Source: Syngnathus acus (taxonomy: Eukaryota; Chordata; Actinopteri; Syngnathiformes; Syngnathidae). From it: a stretch of DNA of 64,000 bases. The stretch covers positions 4,288,000 through 4,351,999 of the forward strand of contig NC_051098.1 in the NCBI RefSeq assembly GCF_901709675.1, given 5' to 3'. How positions within the stretch are numbered: the first letter of the stretch is position 1; each line of letters opens with the position of its first letter. The position numbers and the translations under genes were made by a program. The notes under the pieces are model-generated. The model was not told where the DNA came from, ran no database searches, and saw only the letters and a program-made list of their open reading frames with translations. Below, one piece after another: positions 56,801 through 61,927 of the stretch.

Positions 56801-58349
56801 TGGGACAATCCTTATGAATCATTGTAGAAATAAATTTATTGAATGAGGTTGTGGGTTCGATTCTGGCTCCGGCCCTCCTGTGTGGCATTTGCATGTTCTT
56901 CCTACGTCTGTGTGAGTTTCCTTCGTGTTCTCATTTACTCCCACATTCCAAAGACATGCATGGTAGGCCGATAAAGGGCTCCCAATTGCCCATGGGTGTG
57001 GCGTTGAGTGTGAATGGTTGTTCGTCTATATGTTGCCTGCAGTTGGCTGGCAACCAGTTAAGGGCTTATCCTGCCTACTGCCAGCACGCCTGCGACCCTC
57101 GTGAGGATAAAGCCGTTCACAAAATGGATGGCTGGATGTAGTGAAGAATCATTTTCATCTTAAAAATATCTTAATAGCACTCCCGTCATTTTTTCTTGGG
57201 GGGGTGGGGTCCGTACAAGGACACACACTCTGGAGGGAAAGGCGGTCTCCAACTGCCCGCGTCACATGTACGGCCTACTACATCAAGCAGTTTAACGGCC
57301 AATGTCATGCATGGACCCCACTGAGTCTATTTCTGTTACCACAATAGCCAAATAGCCCACAATAGAAGCGCAAACCCCTTCAGTGGAGTGTGGTTTCTGT
57401 TTGCAGCTAAAGAAAGGTGAGACGGTGCTTTACAGCATGACACTGGAACAGGACGTGCCGGTCAGGAACTTGAAAGCAGCTGTGGTGAAGGTGTACGACT
57501 ACTACCAGACAAGTAAGATCCTCTTCTGTTACAATGTCTGTCCTATTTCTTAATGTAATTTTATAGGGCATCATTTTATAACATTTATTCTTGTGTGTGC
57601 TGCCTTACCTTGTTCTGTGATGAAACTTGAATTTCCTCTCTCCGGATCACTTATGATTGTCTTAATCATATTTGCAGGTGATGTAGCTGTGACAGAGTAC
57701 ACATCCCCCTGTGCAGAGAGTAAGTCACATGGATCTTGTTTATCGTATACTGTAGTGGAAATTGAAGCCCCAAAGTCAAACAACAGGAAAAAAATGTTCC
57801 AGGCCGTAAGAAATGCATTTCATTCAGAATAACCTCAGGCTGTGAGTTCCTGGAGATTTGAATAATGCCCACCGTTTTAAAGTACAATCATATCTGCACG
57901 CTCAGCGAGCACTTAAATCAGACAGCGTAAACACACGAAACAGAAATGATAAGGGGTTAAGCTGCCGAGTCTACTCATGACTGTAATGAGCTGATTTCGA
58001 TACAGACTCGCATCACATGGATTCAATGTAAAATTTGTCATTTTGGCACTACATCTACTGCTTTTACATGGATGGATGGATGGATGGATGGATGGATGGA
58101 TGGATGGACGGACGGACGGACGGACGGACGGACGGACGGACGGATGGATGCGATCTATAGAAAATATGTTTGATGTCAAGGTTCCACGCTTAAAATTGAA
58201 TTTCAATAAAATTAAATTGTAATAATTATCAAAAGGGGATCATTCATTTTGGTTACGCTCTGCAACATATACTGCGTGACCATACATAGTAACCGAAGAA
58301 TAATGGAAATTATTTTTGCGTTCCAGGTGACGTCATCAACAACCTTTAA
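19319..58349 (+). CDS. a2ml: Alpha-2-macroglobulin-like protease inhibitor, exons 32 of 32 visible from a 21-bp exon onward (5' partial)
   Basis: Secreted thioester protease trap. Exons: 19319-19339, 19692-19861, 19946-20030, 20255-20372, 21850-22009, 22085-22194, 23013-23168, 33326-33565, 34369-34432, 40303-40448, 40591-40740, 42202-42399, 43101-43185, 43506-43662, 43777-44002, 45098-45224, 46989-47110, 47330-47381, 48637-48720, 48818-48994, 49285-49366, 50954-51110, 51453-51527, 52993-53155, 53426-53622, 53705-53920, 54677-54795, 55328-55418, 55514-55582, 57407-57512, 57678-57719, 58327-58349. All have AG/GT borders. The sum is 3,988 nt, one more than a multiple of three, because of an extra A in the second exon. 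Domain order is macroglobulin domains, bait, thioester GCGEQ, thioester domain, receptor-binding domain. Exons for the signal peptide and first macroglobulin domains are absent. No anaphylatoxin domain is seen, so it is not C3/C4/C5. Which A2M paralogue this is cannot be decided here. Confidence 0.93.
19692..19861 (+). CDS. a2ml: A2M-like exon, macroglobulin domain, with +1 frameshift
   Basis: Begins [14 protein letters not shown] and ends [10 protein letters not shown]...DIKQY. The join reads gtaaatt at 19798-19804, where one base fewer would keep both halves in frame (TYV then ITATT). Length is 170 bp against the 169 required by the flanking phases. Confidence 0.85.
19946..20030 (+). CDS. 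a2ml: A2M-like exon, VLPKFEV segment (85 bp)
   Basis: Encodes [20 protein letters not shown], the conserved link into the third macroglobulin domain. Donor gtaagt. Confidence 0.92.
20255..20372 (+). CDS. a2ml: A2M-like exon, YTYGKPV segment
   Basis: Encodes [18 protein letters not shown] and ends YKLT. The YGKPV motif is a family hallmark. Confidence 0.92.
20544..21638. mobile_element. Pogo-like TIR element with transposase tail, intronic
   Basis: Begins ccgtaatttccggactatta and ends tatagtccggaaattacgg, with TA on both sides (20542-20543, 21639-21640). The minus strand at 20852-21076 encodes the tail [14 protein letters not shown], a C-terminal transposase remnant. It is related to 45519-46321 (shared gccgcagggttcaaa phrase). 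Confidence 0.85.
21850..22009 (+). CDS. a2ml: A2M-like exon after a MITE-bearing intron
   Basis: Encodes [17 protein letters not shown], ending EEHGTG. Phase 0 in, phase 1 out. The preceding intron contains a 1.1-kb pogo-like element. Confidence 0.88.
22085..22194 (+). CDS. a2ml: A2M-like exon, [10 protein letters not shown]
   Basis: Ends in [13 protein letters not shown], the conserved start of the next macroglobulin domain. Intron of only 75 bp before it. Confidence 0.92.
23013..23168 (+). CDS. a2ml: A2M-like exon, 52 codons
   Basis: [19 protein letters not shown] at the start, with a potential N-glycosylation site (NVT) and [12 protein letters not shown] at the end. A 10.2-kb repeat-filled intron follows. 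Confidence 0.9.
23638..23700. repeat. TG/CG microsatellite
   Basis: (TG)n grading into (CG)n in the intron after 23168. 23701-24205 and 24871-25710 show nothing recognisable beyond a T-run at 25568-25586. Confidence 0.9.
24206..24870 (-). mobile_element. V-SINE-like retroposon, split
   Basis: The tail (tccatccatcc) and the 3' part (gagcctatcccagcagtcat) lie at 24206-24305. The middle and tRNA-like head follow at 24663-24870 (ccctgaactggttggcagtt ... ctgaactgtgaggcg). About 350 bp of unrelated DNA separates them. Confidence 0.75.
25711..26741 (-). mobile_element. Intact non-autonomous hAT element, 1,031 bp
   Basis: Begins caggggtgggcaaacttttt and ends agtttgcccatatctg. Exact 8-bp duplication cactagac at 25703-25710 and 26742-26749. 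It is the reference copy for the composite at 4769-14114. Confidence 0.93.
26154..26372 (-). pseudogene. hAT transposase deletion product (start fused to C-terminus)
   Basis: 72 codons: [19 protein letters not shown] joins directly to [20 protein letters not shown] and [15 protein letters not shown]2IRD2/ZBED-like hAT transposases normally have several hundred residues, including the catalytic core, between these parts. The frame is open but cannot be a catalytic transposase. Confidence 0.8.
28696..30005. mobile_element. Long pogo-like TIR element, 1,310 bp, intronic
   Basis: Same family as 16760-18150 in the opposite orientation. TA at 28694-28695 and 30006-30007. It includes a CpG-rich hairpin (28931-29068), two copies of a roughly 130-bp block (29098-29330) and two diverged subrepeats with acagatggttt. 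Confidence 0.88.
28931..29068. repeat. Perfect 33-bp inverted repeat around a CpG-rich spacer
   Basis: 28931-28963 is the exact reverse complement of 29036-29068 (core gtcctttatgtaaacaaccg). The 72-bp spacer consists of repeats of gacgtcgcgtcagcagcgc. Confidence 0.92.
30469..31290 (+). pseudogene. C2H2-type repeat-family protein remnant, function unknown
   Basis: [20 protein letters not shown] is a C2H2-like finger. In the same frame, after one stop (30763-30765), comes [18 protein letters not shown] and [16 protein letters not shown]. After a frameshift near 31071 the frame continues with [12 protein letters not shown]-like and [14 protein letters not shown]-like segments. I know similar multi-copy predicted proteins from fish genomes; they may belong to a mobile element, but I cannot name it. 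31384-32083 shows nothing recognisable. Confidence 0.55.
32084..32165. repeat. Short interspersed repeat shared with 63716-63810
   Basis: ttattcgccatgtttgagcg ... caacatttaggtgact occurs at both places nearly unchanged. It resembles the 3' end of a non-LTR retroelement. Confidence 0.7.
32360..32668 (+). mobile_element. V-SINE-like retroposon
   Basis: tRNA-like head (ggtggttaccaggtccgcct, B-box-like ggattcgatt), core ttttgcatgttctccccgtg, and a degenerate tail. Confidence 0.8.
33326..33565 (+). CDS. a2ml: A2M-like exon, 80 codons
   Basis: Encodes [15 protein letters not shown] to [10 protein letters not shown] in phase 0. It corresponds to the exon that in A2M ends in FYYL. Confidence 0.9.
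33660..34300. other. Unassigned intronic sequence
   Basis: Short open frames and weak internal repetition (gctttgccaaaagagg / gctctgccggaagagg) between two A2M-like exons. No protein family or transposon termini were recognised. Confidence 0.4.
34369..34432 (+). CDS. a2ml: A2M-like exon (64 bp)
   Basis: [20 protein letters not shown]. The equivalent A2M exon is also short. The next intron (5.9 kb) contains a pogo-like element and the long LINE. Confidence 0.9.
35076..38340 (+). mobile_element. Near-full-length LINE (L2/Rex1/CR1 group)
   Basis: The boundaries are inferred from the interrupted host element. The short 5' leader ends at ATGGCGGCG. The tail has AATAAA at 38314-38319 and a repeat of ctttga. 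Same family as 581-1821. It is in sense orientation in the A2M-like intron. Confidence 0.82.
35099..38071 (+). CDS. LINE ORF: endonuclease and reverse transcriptase, 990 aa
   Basis: This would nick target DNA and copy its RNA there. Apurinic-type endonuclease motifs in order: [13 protein letters not shown] (about residue 120), [34 protein letters not shown] and LGLSDH. RT motifs: [29 protein letters not shown] (A), [17 protein letters not shown] (B), [12 protein letters not shown] (C; the usual Phe/Tyr before ADD is Leu). A conserved C-terminal segment after this ends [17 protein letters not shown]. The frame has no stop. However, between motifs A and B KLGL joins DFLCQRP directly, lacking nine residues (STCLCNWLL) that the copy at 815-1821 retains. 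RT activity is therefore doubtful. The start is the ATG in gATGGCGGCG, just after the leader. Confidence 0.9.
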   Translation: MAARAYAATSLCPARTVFCSSNECLSGSFVCSSRRTESCYKYGRQVLLDIGGSEFCRVLDFDAGTLKELGLLRPVASPGSSAIPPPVGKRRKRCARRLKRGKRGGVRARLAANPARPAVPSILLANVRSLDNKMDYIRLLRSANRTVRDCCVLVFTETWLTVNIPDSAVRLERLACYRADRAIVRGGKSRGGGICVYVRDEWCRDSVVVCKHCSPLAEFVIVKCRPFYLPREFTAILLVAVYIPPSNIEGDKFAAHSELYQAVSEQQTAHTDGFTIFAGDFNHANLKSVFPRLHQHVNFPTRGDSFLDLVYSSHKGAFRAAPLPHLGLSDHITVMFLPAYRQMVRTSRPVRKRVRVWPEGASDALRDCFGSTDWDMFRRAATCDGRTDIEEYTDSVSSYIGKCIDDVTHSNSIVTRANRKPWLTEAVFRLLRARDKAFRAGDEAGLRTARADLSRGIKEAKRAFSCKITAHFKDSRDARSLWQGIQTITDYKPAPQSCEGDVRLLNDLNRFFDRFDAQNSTCPLKATPPSHELPLCLSADSVRRALAAINIRKAAGPDNIPGRALKDCAGELTGVFTDIFNTSLQQAIVPSCFKAATIVPVRKKPAPSCFNDYRPVALTPIIMKCFERLVMEHIRSVLPPTIDPFQFAYRAKRSSEDAICSALHSALTHLERRDSYVRLLFVDFSSAFNTIVPQRLISKLDKLGLDFLCQRPQVVRVGDKISASITLSTGAPQGCVLSPLLFTLLTHDCTATYSDNRMVKLADDTTLVGLITKGDETQYRLEVDLLTTWCRDNNLLLNVDKTKEIVVDFRKGHTQHLPQTIDGAVVERVSSARFLGVHISEDLSWSTNTASLAKKAQRRLYFLRKLRRAGAPPAVMTTFYRGTIESVLSSCIAVWGGSCTDYNLKALQRIVNTAGKTIGASLPSLKDIYTSHLTRKATTIVSDVSHPAHSLFDLLPSGRRYRSLRSRTTRLSNSFILQAVRILNSLPLSA
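38671..39984. other. Intronic DNA without a recognised feature
   Basis: AT-rich, with a T-run at 38829-38858. No exon, TIR or tRNA was seen. Confidence 0.5.
39985..40197 (-). mobile_element. V-SINE-like fragment
   Basis: Reverse orientation: ttgggatataataggaagaacatgcaaacc corresponds to the SINE core, and gtgaggcagacgtac to the tRNA-like head. No tail. Confidence 0.7.
40303..40448 (+). CDS. a2ml: A2M-like exon, [11 protein letters not shown]
   Basis: Encodes [20 protein letters not shown] and [11 protein letters not shown]. Matches the A2M block ending VENCLANK. Confidence 0.93.
40591..40740 (+). CDS. a2ml: A2M-like exon, [11 protein letters not shown]
   Basis: Contains [16 protein letters not shown], one of the most conserved A2M-family motifs. 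Confidence 0.95.
40741..42201. other. Intron without a recognised feature
   Basis: No transposon termini or tRNA-like sequence. There is a weak run of agtagtaagtat repeats near 41845-41920. Confidence 0.5.
42202..42399 (+). CDS. a2ml: A2M-like exon with RSKR dibasic site
   Basis: [20 protein letters not shown] begins the pre-bait segment. RSKR at 42334-42345 is followed by SLYFGP, a furin-type consensus. A MITE starts 18 bp past the donor. Confidence 0.92.
42418..42725. mobile_element. TA-flanked MITE of the 'ataaggcgcacc' family
   Basis: Begins ccgtattttccgcactataa and ends tagtgcggaaaatacgg, with TA at 42416-42417 and 42726-42727. It contains four gcgcacc/ggcgcac blocks. It lies 18 bp downstream of an A2M-like splice donor. 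Confidence 0.88.
43101..43185 (+). CDS. a2ml: A2M-like exon before the bait region
   Basis: [18 protein letters not shown] and YYYD. Matches the A2M segment GLKAFTNSK.RKP. Confidence 0.92.
43506..43662 (+). CDS. a2ml: A2M-like exon, bait region and [10 protein letters not shown]
   Basis: The non-conserved stretch between [17 protein letters not shown] and [10 protein letters not shown] is the bait, where target proteases cut. It contains many Lys/Arg ([12 protein letters not shown]). [10 protein letters not shown] is the family hallmark after the bait. Confidence 0.94.
43777..44002 (+). CDS. a2ml: A2M-like exon, [19 protein letters not shown]
   Basis: The acceptor tatag was chosen because it alone restores phase 2 (GG + A). 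Contains [14 protein letters not shown] and [20 protein letters not shown]. Confidence 0.92.
44100..44452 (+). mobile_element. V-SINE-like retroposon
   Basis: Head ggtaagcacgcccgcctcac with B box ggttcgagtcc. Core gtttgcatgtactccccgta and 3' end gagataggctccagcacacc. Confidence 0.88.
44610..44927. mobile_element. hAT MITE, 318 bp
   Basis: Ends caccagtgtcaaactcaagg and gagtttgacgcccctg. Exact 8-bp duplication caatagag at 44602-44609 and 44928-44935. Related to 54864-55193. Confidence 0.9.
45098..45224 (+). CDS. a2ml: A2M-like exon, Cys-rich
   Basis: [20 protein letters not shown] then MCLC and [11 protein letters not shown]. Phase 0 in, phase 1 out. Confidence 0.9.
45519..46321. mobile_element. 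Pogo-like TIR element with transposase tail, intronic
   Basis: Starts ccgtattttccgcaccataa and ends cttatagttcgaaaattacgg, with TA at 45517-45518 and 46322-46323. The minus strand near 45735-45790 encodes [17 protein letters not shown], the same tail type as 20544-21638. The rest of 46324-46988 shows nothing recognisable. Confidence 0.82.
46989..47110 (+). CDS. a2ml: A2M-like exon, VSAEAL...LCGNEV
   Basis: Encodes [20 protein letters not shown] and VVRSLLVE. Confidence 0.93.
47330..47381 (+). CDS. a2ml: A2M-like exon (52 bp), NALLCPAG
   Basis: [18 protein letters not shown], with phases 0 and 1. Equivalent to the A2M exon ending LLCPSG. Confidence 0.92.
48038..48346 (+). mobile_element. V-SINE-like retroposon with long ATGG tail
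   Basis: Head gcatatcagcctcacagtta, B-box-like ggttcgattcc, core tttgcatgtcctccccgtgc, and gggataggctccagcatgcc just before the tail at 48349. Confidence 0.9.
48349..48486. repeat. (GATG)n microsatellite, SINE tail
   Basis: About 34 uninterrupted GATG units. Long Ser/His/Ile/Pro or Met/Asp/Gly/Trp open frames here are only translations of this repeat. Confidence 0.97.
48637..48720 (+). CDS. a2ml: A2M-like exon, ARATVSVLG
   Basis: [20 protein letters not shown] leads into the thioester exon. Confidence 0.92.
48818..48994 (+). CDS. a2ml: A2M-like exon with thioester GCGEQ
   Basis: [20 protein letters not shown], where the Cys and Gln of GCGEQ (48874-48888) form the internal thioester. The acceptor (gaccgaag) has a poor pyrimidine tract. 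Confidence 0.95.
49285..49366 (+). CDS. a2ml: A2M-like exon, DGSYSAFG...NTW
   Basis: [20 protein letters not shown], then SGNTW. Phases 1 and 2. Confidence 0.94.
49367..50953. other. Intron without a recognised feature
   Basis: No repeat termini or exon-like block were recognised in these 1.6 kb. Confidence 0.5.
50954..51110 (+). CDS. a2ml: A2M-like exon, LTSFVMKSF
   Basis: Thioester domain helices: [19 protein letters not shown] and [18 protein letters not shown]. Confidence 0.94.
51453..51527 (+). CDS. a2ml: A2M-like exon, [15 protein letters not shown]
   Basis: 25 codons, [20 protein letters not shown], conserved in the thioester domain. Confidence 0.94.
51528..52992. other. Intron, only a CA/CG tract
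   Basis: A short CA/CG microsatellite lies near 52397-52428. Otherwise I recognise nothing. Confidence 0.5.
52993..53155 (+). CDS. a2ml: A2M-like exon, [12 protein letters not shown]
   Basis: [20 protein letters not shown], then [13 protein letters not shown]. Phase 1 out. Confidence 0.93.
53426..53622 (+). CDS. a2ml: A2M-like exon, [12 protein letters not shown] and GGFSSTQ
   Basis: Contains [18 protein letters not shown] and ends [12 protein letters not shown]. Confidence 0.95.
53705..53920 (+). CDS. a2ml: A2M-like exon, [17 protein letters not shown]
   Basis: End of the thioester domain and adjoining CUB-like strand: [18 protein letters not shown], then LPGEY-like [12 protein letters not shown]. 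Confidence 0.95.
54677..54795 (+). CDS. a2ml: A2M-like exon, HYNIPPPPD
   Basis: [20 protein letters not shown], with two potential N-glycosylation sites (NIS, NSS). Phase 2 out. Confidence 0.92.
54864..55193. mobile_element. hAT MITE, 330 bp
   Basis: Ends caggggtgtcaaactcattt and cttgagtttgacacctgtg. Exact duplication atcatatg at 54856-54863 and 55194-55201. Confidence 0.9.
55328..55418 (+). CDS. a2ml: A2M-like exon, receptor-binding domain start
   Basis: [20 protein letters not shown], matching the A2M NMAIVDVKMVSG block. Confidence 0.93.
55514..55582 (+). CDS. a2ml: A2M-like exon, receptor-binding domain
   Basis: [20 protein letters not shown] then LDG. It includes the VKRVD-type helix region used for receptor recognition in the family. 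Confidence 0.92.
55922..56333 (-). mobile_element. V-SINE-like retroposon with internal duplication
   Basis: The reverse-oriented core, with atgtttttgggatgtgggag, occurs twice, at 56117 and 56171, a local duplication of about 55 bp. The head with gtggacgcgctaaccagtcg ends near 56320. Confidence 0.85.
56843..57138 (+). mobile_element. V-SINE-like retroposon
   Basis: B-box-like gggttcgattctggc, core ggcatttgcatgttcttcct, and end cgcctgcgaccctcgtgagg with a short atggatggctgg tail. Confidence 0.85.
57407..57512 (+). CDS. a2ml: A2M-like exon, [19 protein letters not shown]
   Basis: Conserved C-terminal block [20 protein letters not shown]. Confidence 0.95.
57678..57719 (+). CDS. a2ml: A2M-like penultimate exon (42 bp)
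   Basis: [14 protein letters not shown] with donor gtaagt. It matches the human A2M segment around AEYNAPC. Confidence 0.93.
58068..58150. repeat. (ATGG)n-(ACGG)n microsatellite
   Basis: About ten ATGG units change abruptly to nine ACGG units, then back. It lies in the last intron of the A2M-like gene. Confidence 0.93.
58327..58349 (+). CDS. a2ml: A2M-like terminal exon and stop
   Basis: Six residues (DVINNL after the split Ser) and TAA at 58347-58349. The short last exon is typical. The 3' UTR follows; AATAAA motifs near 58862-58880 are candidate poly(A) signals. Confidence 0.85.
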
Positions 58350-59110
58350 ATGAACAGAGGAGACAACGCAGATCAATATCTGGAAGATAAGATGTTCCTC
58401 AAACTTGGGAGATGTGTCTTTACTTACTTTTACTAACGTTGATGTTTTGATTTTAAAGGGAATCTTGCGATGGCAAACAATGTTCTTTGCCTCTCTGTGT
58501 TCCTTTATTTTAAAAATCTGAATTTACTTATTAATTCTTGCTGCCTCACCTCAACACTGGAAATCTTTTTTGAACTCTTTTAACCCACTGGAACCATGAA
58601 AATCAGACCGTGCTCTGTAACACTTTCAATAGGATTGACTAATTTTAGTTTTTAACTCAAAGTGGAGCAAGATACATACAAGGTACCAACAGCTGTATAA
58701 AAAAAACAATCTGTAGGGAAAAAAACACTGATAAAACAAAAACAAAAAAACAACATTATGTATTAGTGGAGGTATGGGTGTTTTAATATTTCTGTAGTTT
58801 TCTTTTTTAAAGTAGATTACATTCATCAATACAGTACCATACACAAATGTAACAGTCATGAAATAAAATGGAGAATAAAATAAACAATGGCATTTATTCA
58901 TTTTGGGAGCATACTTCCATTCAGGCACCTTGCACTCCGTTGTGACCTCATCATCAATGTCTGGTGACTAACGACCTTCTTACACAGTCCTGCTGGTGAA
59001 CATGCTGGTCATGTCAGCAACTCCTTGGCCTGCCCTGCAGGAGGGCGATATGGAGGCTGCCGTGTCCTTCAATGATGCGGCTCTGCAAGCATTCCCCCTC
59101 TTGTCTAAGG

Positions 59111-60035
59111 CAGTGGTCCCCAACCTTTTTTGCACCACGGACCGGTTACGTGTCAGAAATATTTTCGCGGACCGGCCTTTATATAAATAAATATATTTAT
59201 ATATTTATTATTTAAATATTTATATATATAAATAGGATGAAATAAAATGATACGACTGGCATAAAAACAAATATAAACCACATAAAAATAAAACGTTGAA
59301 TTAGTGGGAGCACCGAGCTCTTTTCTCAGAAATGAGCCGTTCCCATCTAGGCGTAATCGGAGACAATGACACCCGAAGTGGTTAAGGTTTGTCTTTAAAT
59401 GCAGGATGCTTGGTCTCCATGTGCCGAAGCAGGTTTGAAGGCTTCATTGCCTCGTTAGCTAGCCTTTCGCCACATATGCGGAGTGCACTTGGCGCGTCAG
59501 AGTCACCTGTGGCGATAAATCCATATTTTAAGTAGGACTCCAGAAATGTTCTTTTAAATGCAGCTTTCCTTTTCTTAGAAGTCGTAGCCTCTTCTTCTTC
59601 AGTGTCCTCATTGGACGTTTTTCCCTTTCCGAAGAAGCTTTCCAAACTTCTCTGTTTCTTGCTCATTTTTGCTTGCCTCGCGGGCTTGACTGTGGTGACA
59701 TGTCACGTGACCGAGACGAGCGCCCTGTGTCAAGAGTCCTTATTTTTCAGATGCACCGACAGATGTAATTGGGAGAGATTCGCCAAATTTTTTATATTTT
59801 TCAAAATAAATTCTTACTCATTTTTTCTAGCTTTGCGGGCTCGACTGGGGAAACATGTCACGTGACCGGGACGAGCGTCTTAACCTGAATGAATTGATCG
59901 TCAATGAAAAAACAAACAAAAAAAAAAATTATTATTATTATTATTATTTTTTTTTTTCCTGTGCGGCTCCGCGGCCCGGTACCAAGTGACCCACGGACCG
60001 GTACCGGTCCGCGGCCCGGTGGTTGGGGACCACTG
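59111..60035 (-). mobile_element. hAT element with BED-finger frame
   Basis: Starts cagtggtccccaaccttttt and ends ggttggggaccactg. Exact 8-bp duplication gtctaagg at 59103-59110 and 60036-60043. Confidence 0.93.
59382..59666 (-). pseudogene. N-terminal part of a ZBED5/FAM200-like hAT transposase
   Basis: MSKKQRSLESFFGKGK..., then YLKYGFIATGDSDAPSALRI, then ICGERLANEAMKPSNLLRH and METKHPAFKDKP. The first finger Cys of the usual C..C is replaced (RICG). The frame ends at 94 residues, the catalytic region is absent, and the element is non-autonomous. Confidence 0.85.
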
Positions 60036-60404
60036 GTCTAAGGAACACATTTTGTGTTTCATAAGCAGATCCTTCTTCATTCTTTGCCCTTTCAATCACA
60101 TTTTGTTCTTATCGGTCTATATAAAAATATTTGTAGAAATCCGTTTTTTTTATCATTCGATATGTTTGGAATACAGTAATCCCTCGTTTTATGCTGGGGT
60201 TATGTTCCGAAAAGAACCTGTGATAGGGAAAATCCATAGAAACCTTTATTTTTTACCATTATTATACATGTATAACATTGAAACCAAAGACCAAAACCTG
60301 TTTTCAGGCCCAAGCATTTGTTTAACAAAGAAGTAAATGCTTTCTTACAATTAACTACAGTAAAATAATAATTTTAATCAATACGAAGTACGTACTATAT
60401 CGTA

Positions 60405-61198
60405 CAGGGGTAGGCAAAATACGGCCCACGGGCCACATCCGACCCTTTGTGCGTCTCTGTCCGGCCCGCATGAGGCCAATTGTAAATTACATTTGATTAC
60501 AACTTAATTTAAAAAAAAAATCTGTCGTGCGTGCAATTCAACTGGTCTGCTTTTATTTTGAAAGGCGTCGCACTTCCGTGTAGCTGTGCGTGAAGGTGAA
60601 CAGCGTGAAGTAATGCCCTCAAAATGTGTGCTGACCCTCAGAAAAGAAAAGTTGACAAGGAGTGCCGTGTTTTCAACAAGACATTGACTGCCAAGTATTT
60701 CTTTACAGAAATGAAAGGTAAAGCCGTGTGCCTGATTTGTGGTACACAGGTCGCTGTGTTTAAAAAATATAATTTGAGTCGCCACTACACGACCAAGCAT
60801 GAGGAAAAATACATCTGTCTGATAAAGAGCGCGCAACAGAGGCTGATGCATTGCTAGCAAAGCTGCAAGCCCAACAAGGACTTTTTATCAAACTTCACAC
60901 CCAGAGATGCAGCGGTTTTGTCATTTGAGGAAAAGTTAAAGAAGTTAAGAATAAATTGTACTGATTAATTATTGTTTTTTTATTTGACCTGTACACCACA
61001 ATTTCACACAGCTTAATATAAATATAAACAGAATAGTTGTATTCTTCTAATTACCAGTACCAGCTATTTAAAATAAATGATTTAGTGCATTTTACAATGG
61101 AAGAAAATTCAGCAGGTTTAAGTTATCGTAGGTGTGGCCCTCTGACACAACTCAGGTTTTTCATGTGGCCCCTTGTAAAAATCCAATGCCCACCCCTG
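60405..61198. mobile_element. hAT element nested in a Tigger-like element
   Basis: Starts caggggtaggcaaaatacgg and ends aatgcccacccctg. Flanks atatcgta and atgtagga agree at only five of eight positions, so the duplication has decayed or the end is slightly off. Confidence 0.75.
60624..60857 (+). pseudogene. N-terminus of a GTF2IRD2/ZBED-like hAT transposase
   Basis: MCADPQKRKVDKECRVFNK, then a finger CLICGTQVAVFKKYNLSRHY followed by TTKHEEKY (C2H2/BED type). The frame ends at 77 residues without a catalytic core. Confidence 0.8.
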
Positions 61199-61372
61199 AT
61201 GTAGGACAAATTGTGACTCACGCTTATTTCACTGCGCCTCTGACTGTGCCGCTGCGGCCTGACTCCAATCTGTAGTGTATTTTTCTTCTGTATCCATAAC
61301 ACAATGCACTGTGAAAAAAATCAGTGAAGCAGCAAGGCCGTGAAAAGTGAACCGTGATATAGCAAGGGATTA

Positions 61373-61784
61373 CCGTATTTTCCGGACTATAAGGCGCACC
61401 GGACTATAAGGCGCACCTTCATTGAATGGCCCATTTTAAAACTTTGTCCTTATATAAGGCGCACCGGACTATAAAGCGCACCATTAATGCATCATGTCAG
61501 ATTTTTAATCCAAATCAAATCATTCTCCATTTTATCTTTTTTATTTCAACTTCAGGTGCAGCAAATTACTTTATAATCAGAAAATAATGATCCATGGTCT
61601 TTTTGATTCATGATTCATAGTCTTCAGTGGGCCACTTATGATTGATTTCATGACACAATGCTTCGGGCCAGTTTAAATTTAGGAATTTGGTCCATATATA
61701 AGGCGCACCGGACTATAAGGCGCACTGTCGGCTTTTGAGAAAATGTTAGGTTTTTAGGTGCGCCTTATAGTCCGGGAAATACGG
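61373..61784. mobile_element. TA-flanked MITE of the 'ataaggcgcacc' family, 412 bp
   Basis: Starts ccgtattttccggactataa and ends tatagtccgggaaatacgg, with TA at 61371-61372 and 61785-61786. Inserted in the right terminal repeat of the Tigger-like element. Confidence 0.9.
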
Positions 61785-61791
61785 TACTGTA

Positions 61792-61866
61792 CCTGCCTGT
61801 CTTTAACACGTGGTTAGATCTAATGATCGTGCGTGCGTGTGTGTGTGTGTGCGTGCGTGCGTGCGT

Positions 61867-61927
<61 letters not shown>

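Larger units (their letters stand above)
60174..61789. mobile_element. Tigger-like element (cagtaatccctcg ends), nested host
   Basis: The left end cagtaatccctcgttttatg is at 60174 after TA. The right end is split by a MITE: agcaagggat at 61361 joins ctg at 61787-61789, followed by TA. It contains a hAT element and the MITE. Confidence 0.8.

Noticed and set aside
19319-58349. Assignment of the spliced gene to complement C3/C4/C5
   Set aside because: No anaphylatoxin domain or NTR/C345C domain. The bait followed by [10 protein letters not shown] and the short C-terminus fit the A2M branch.
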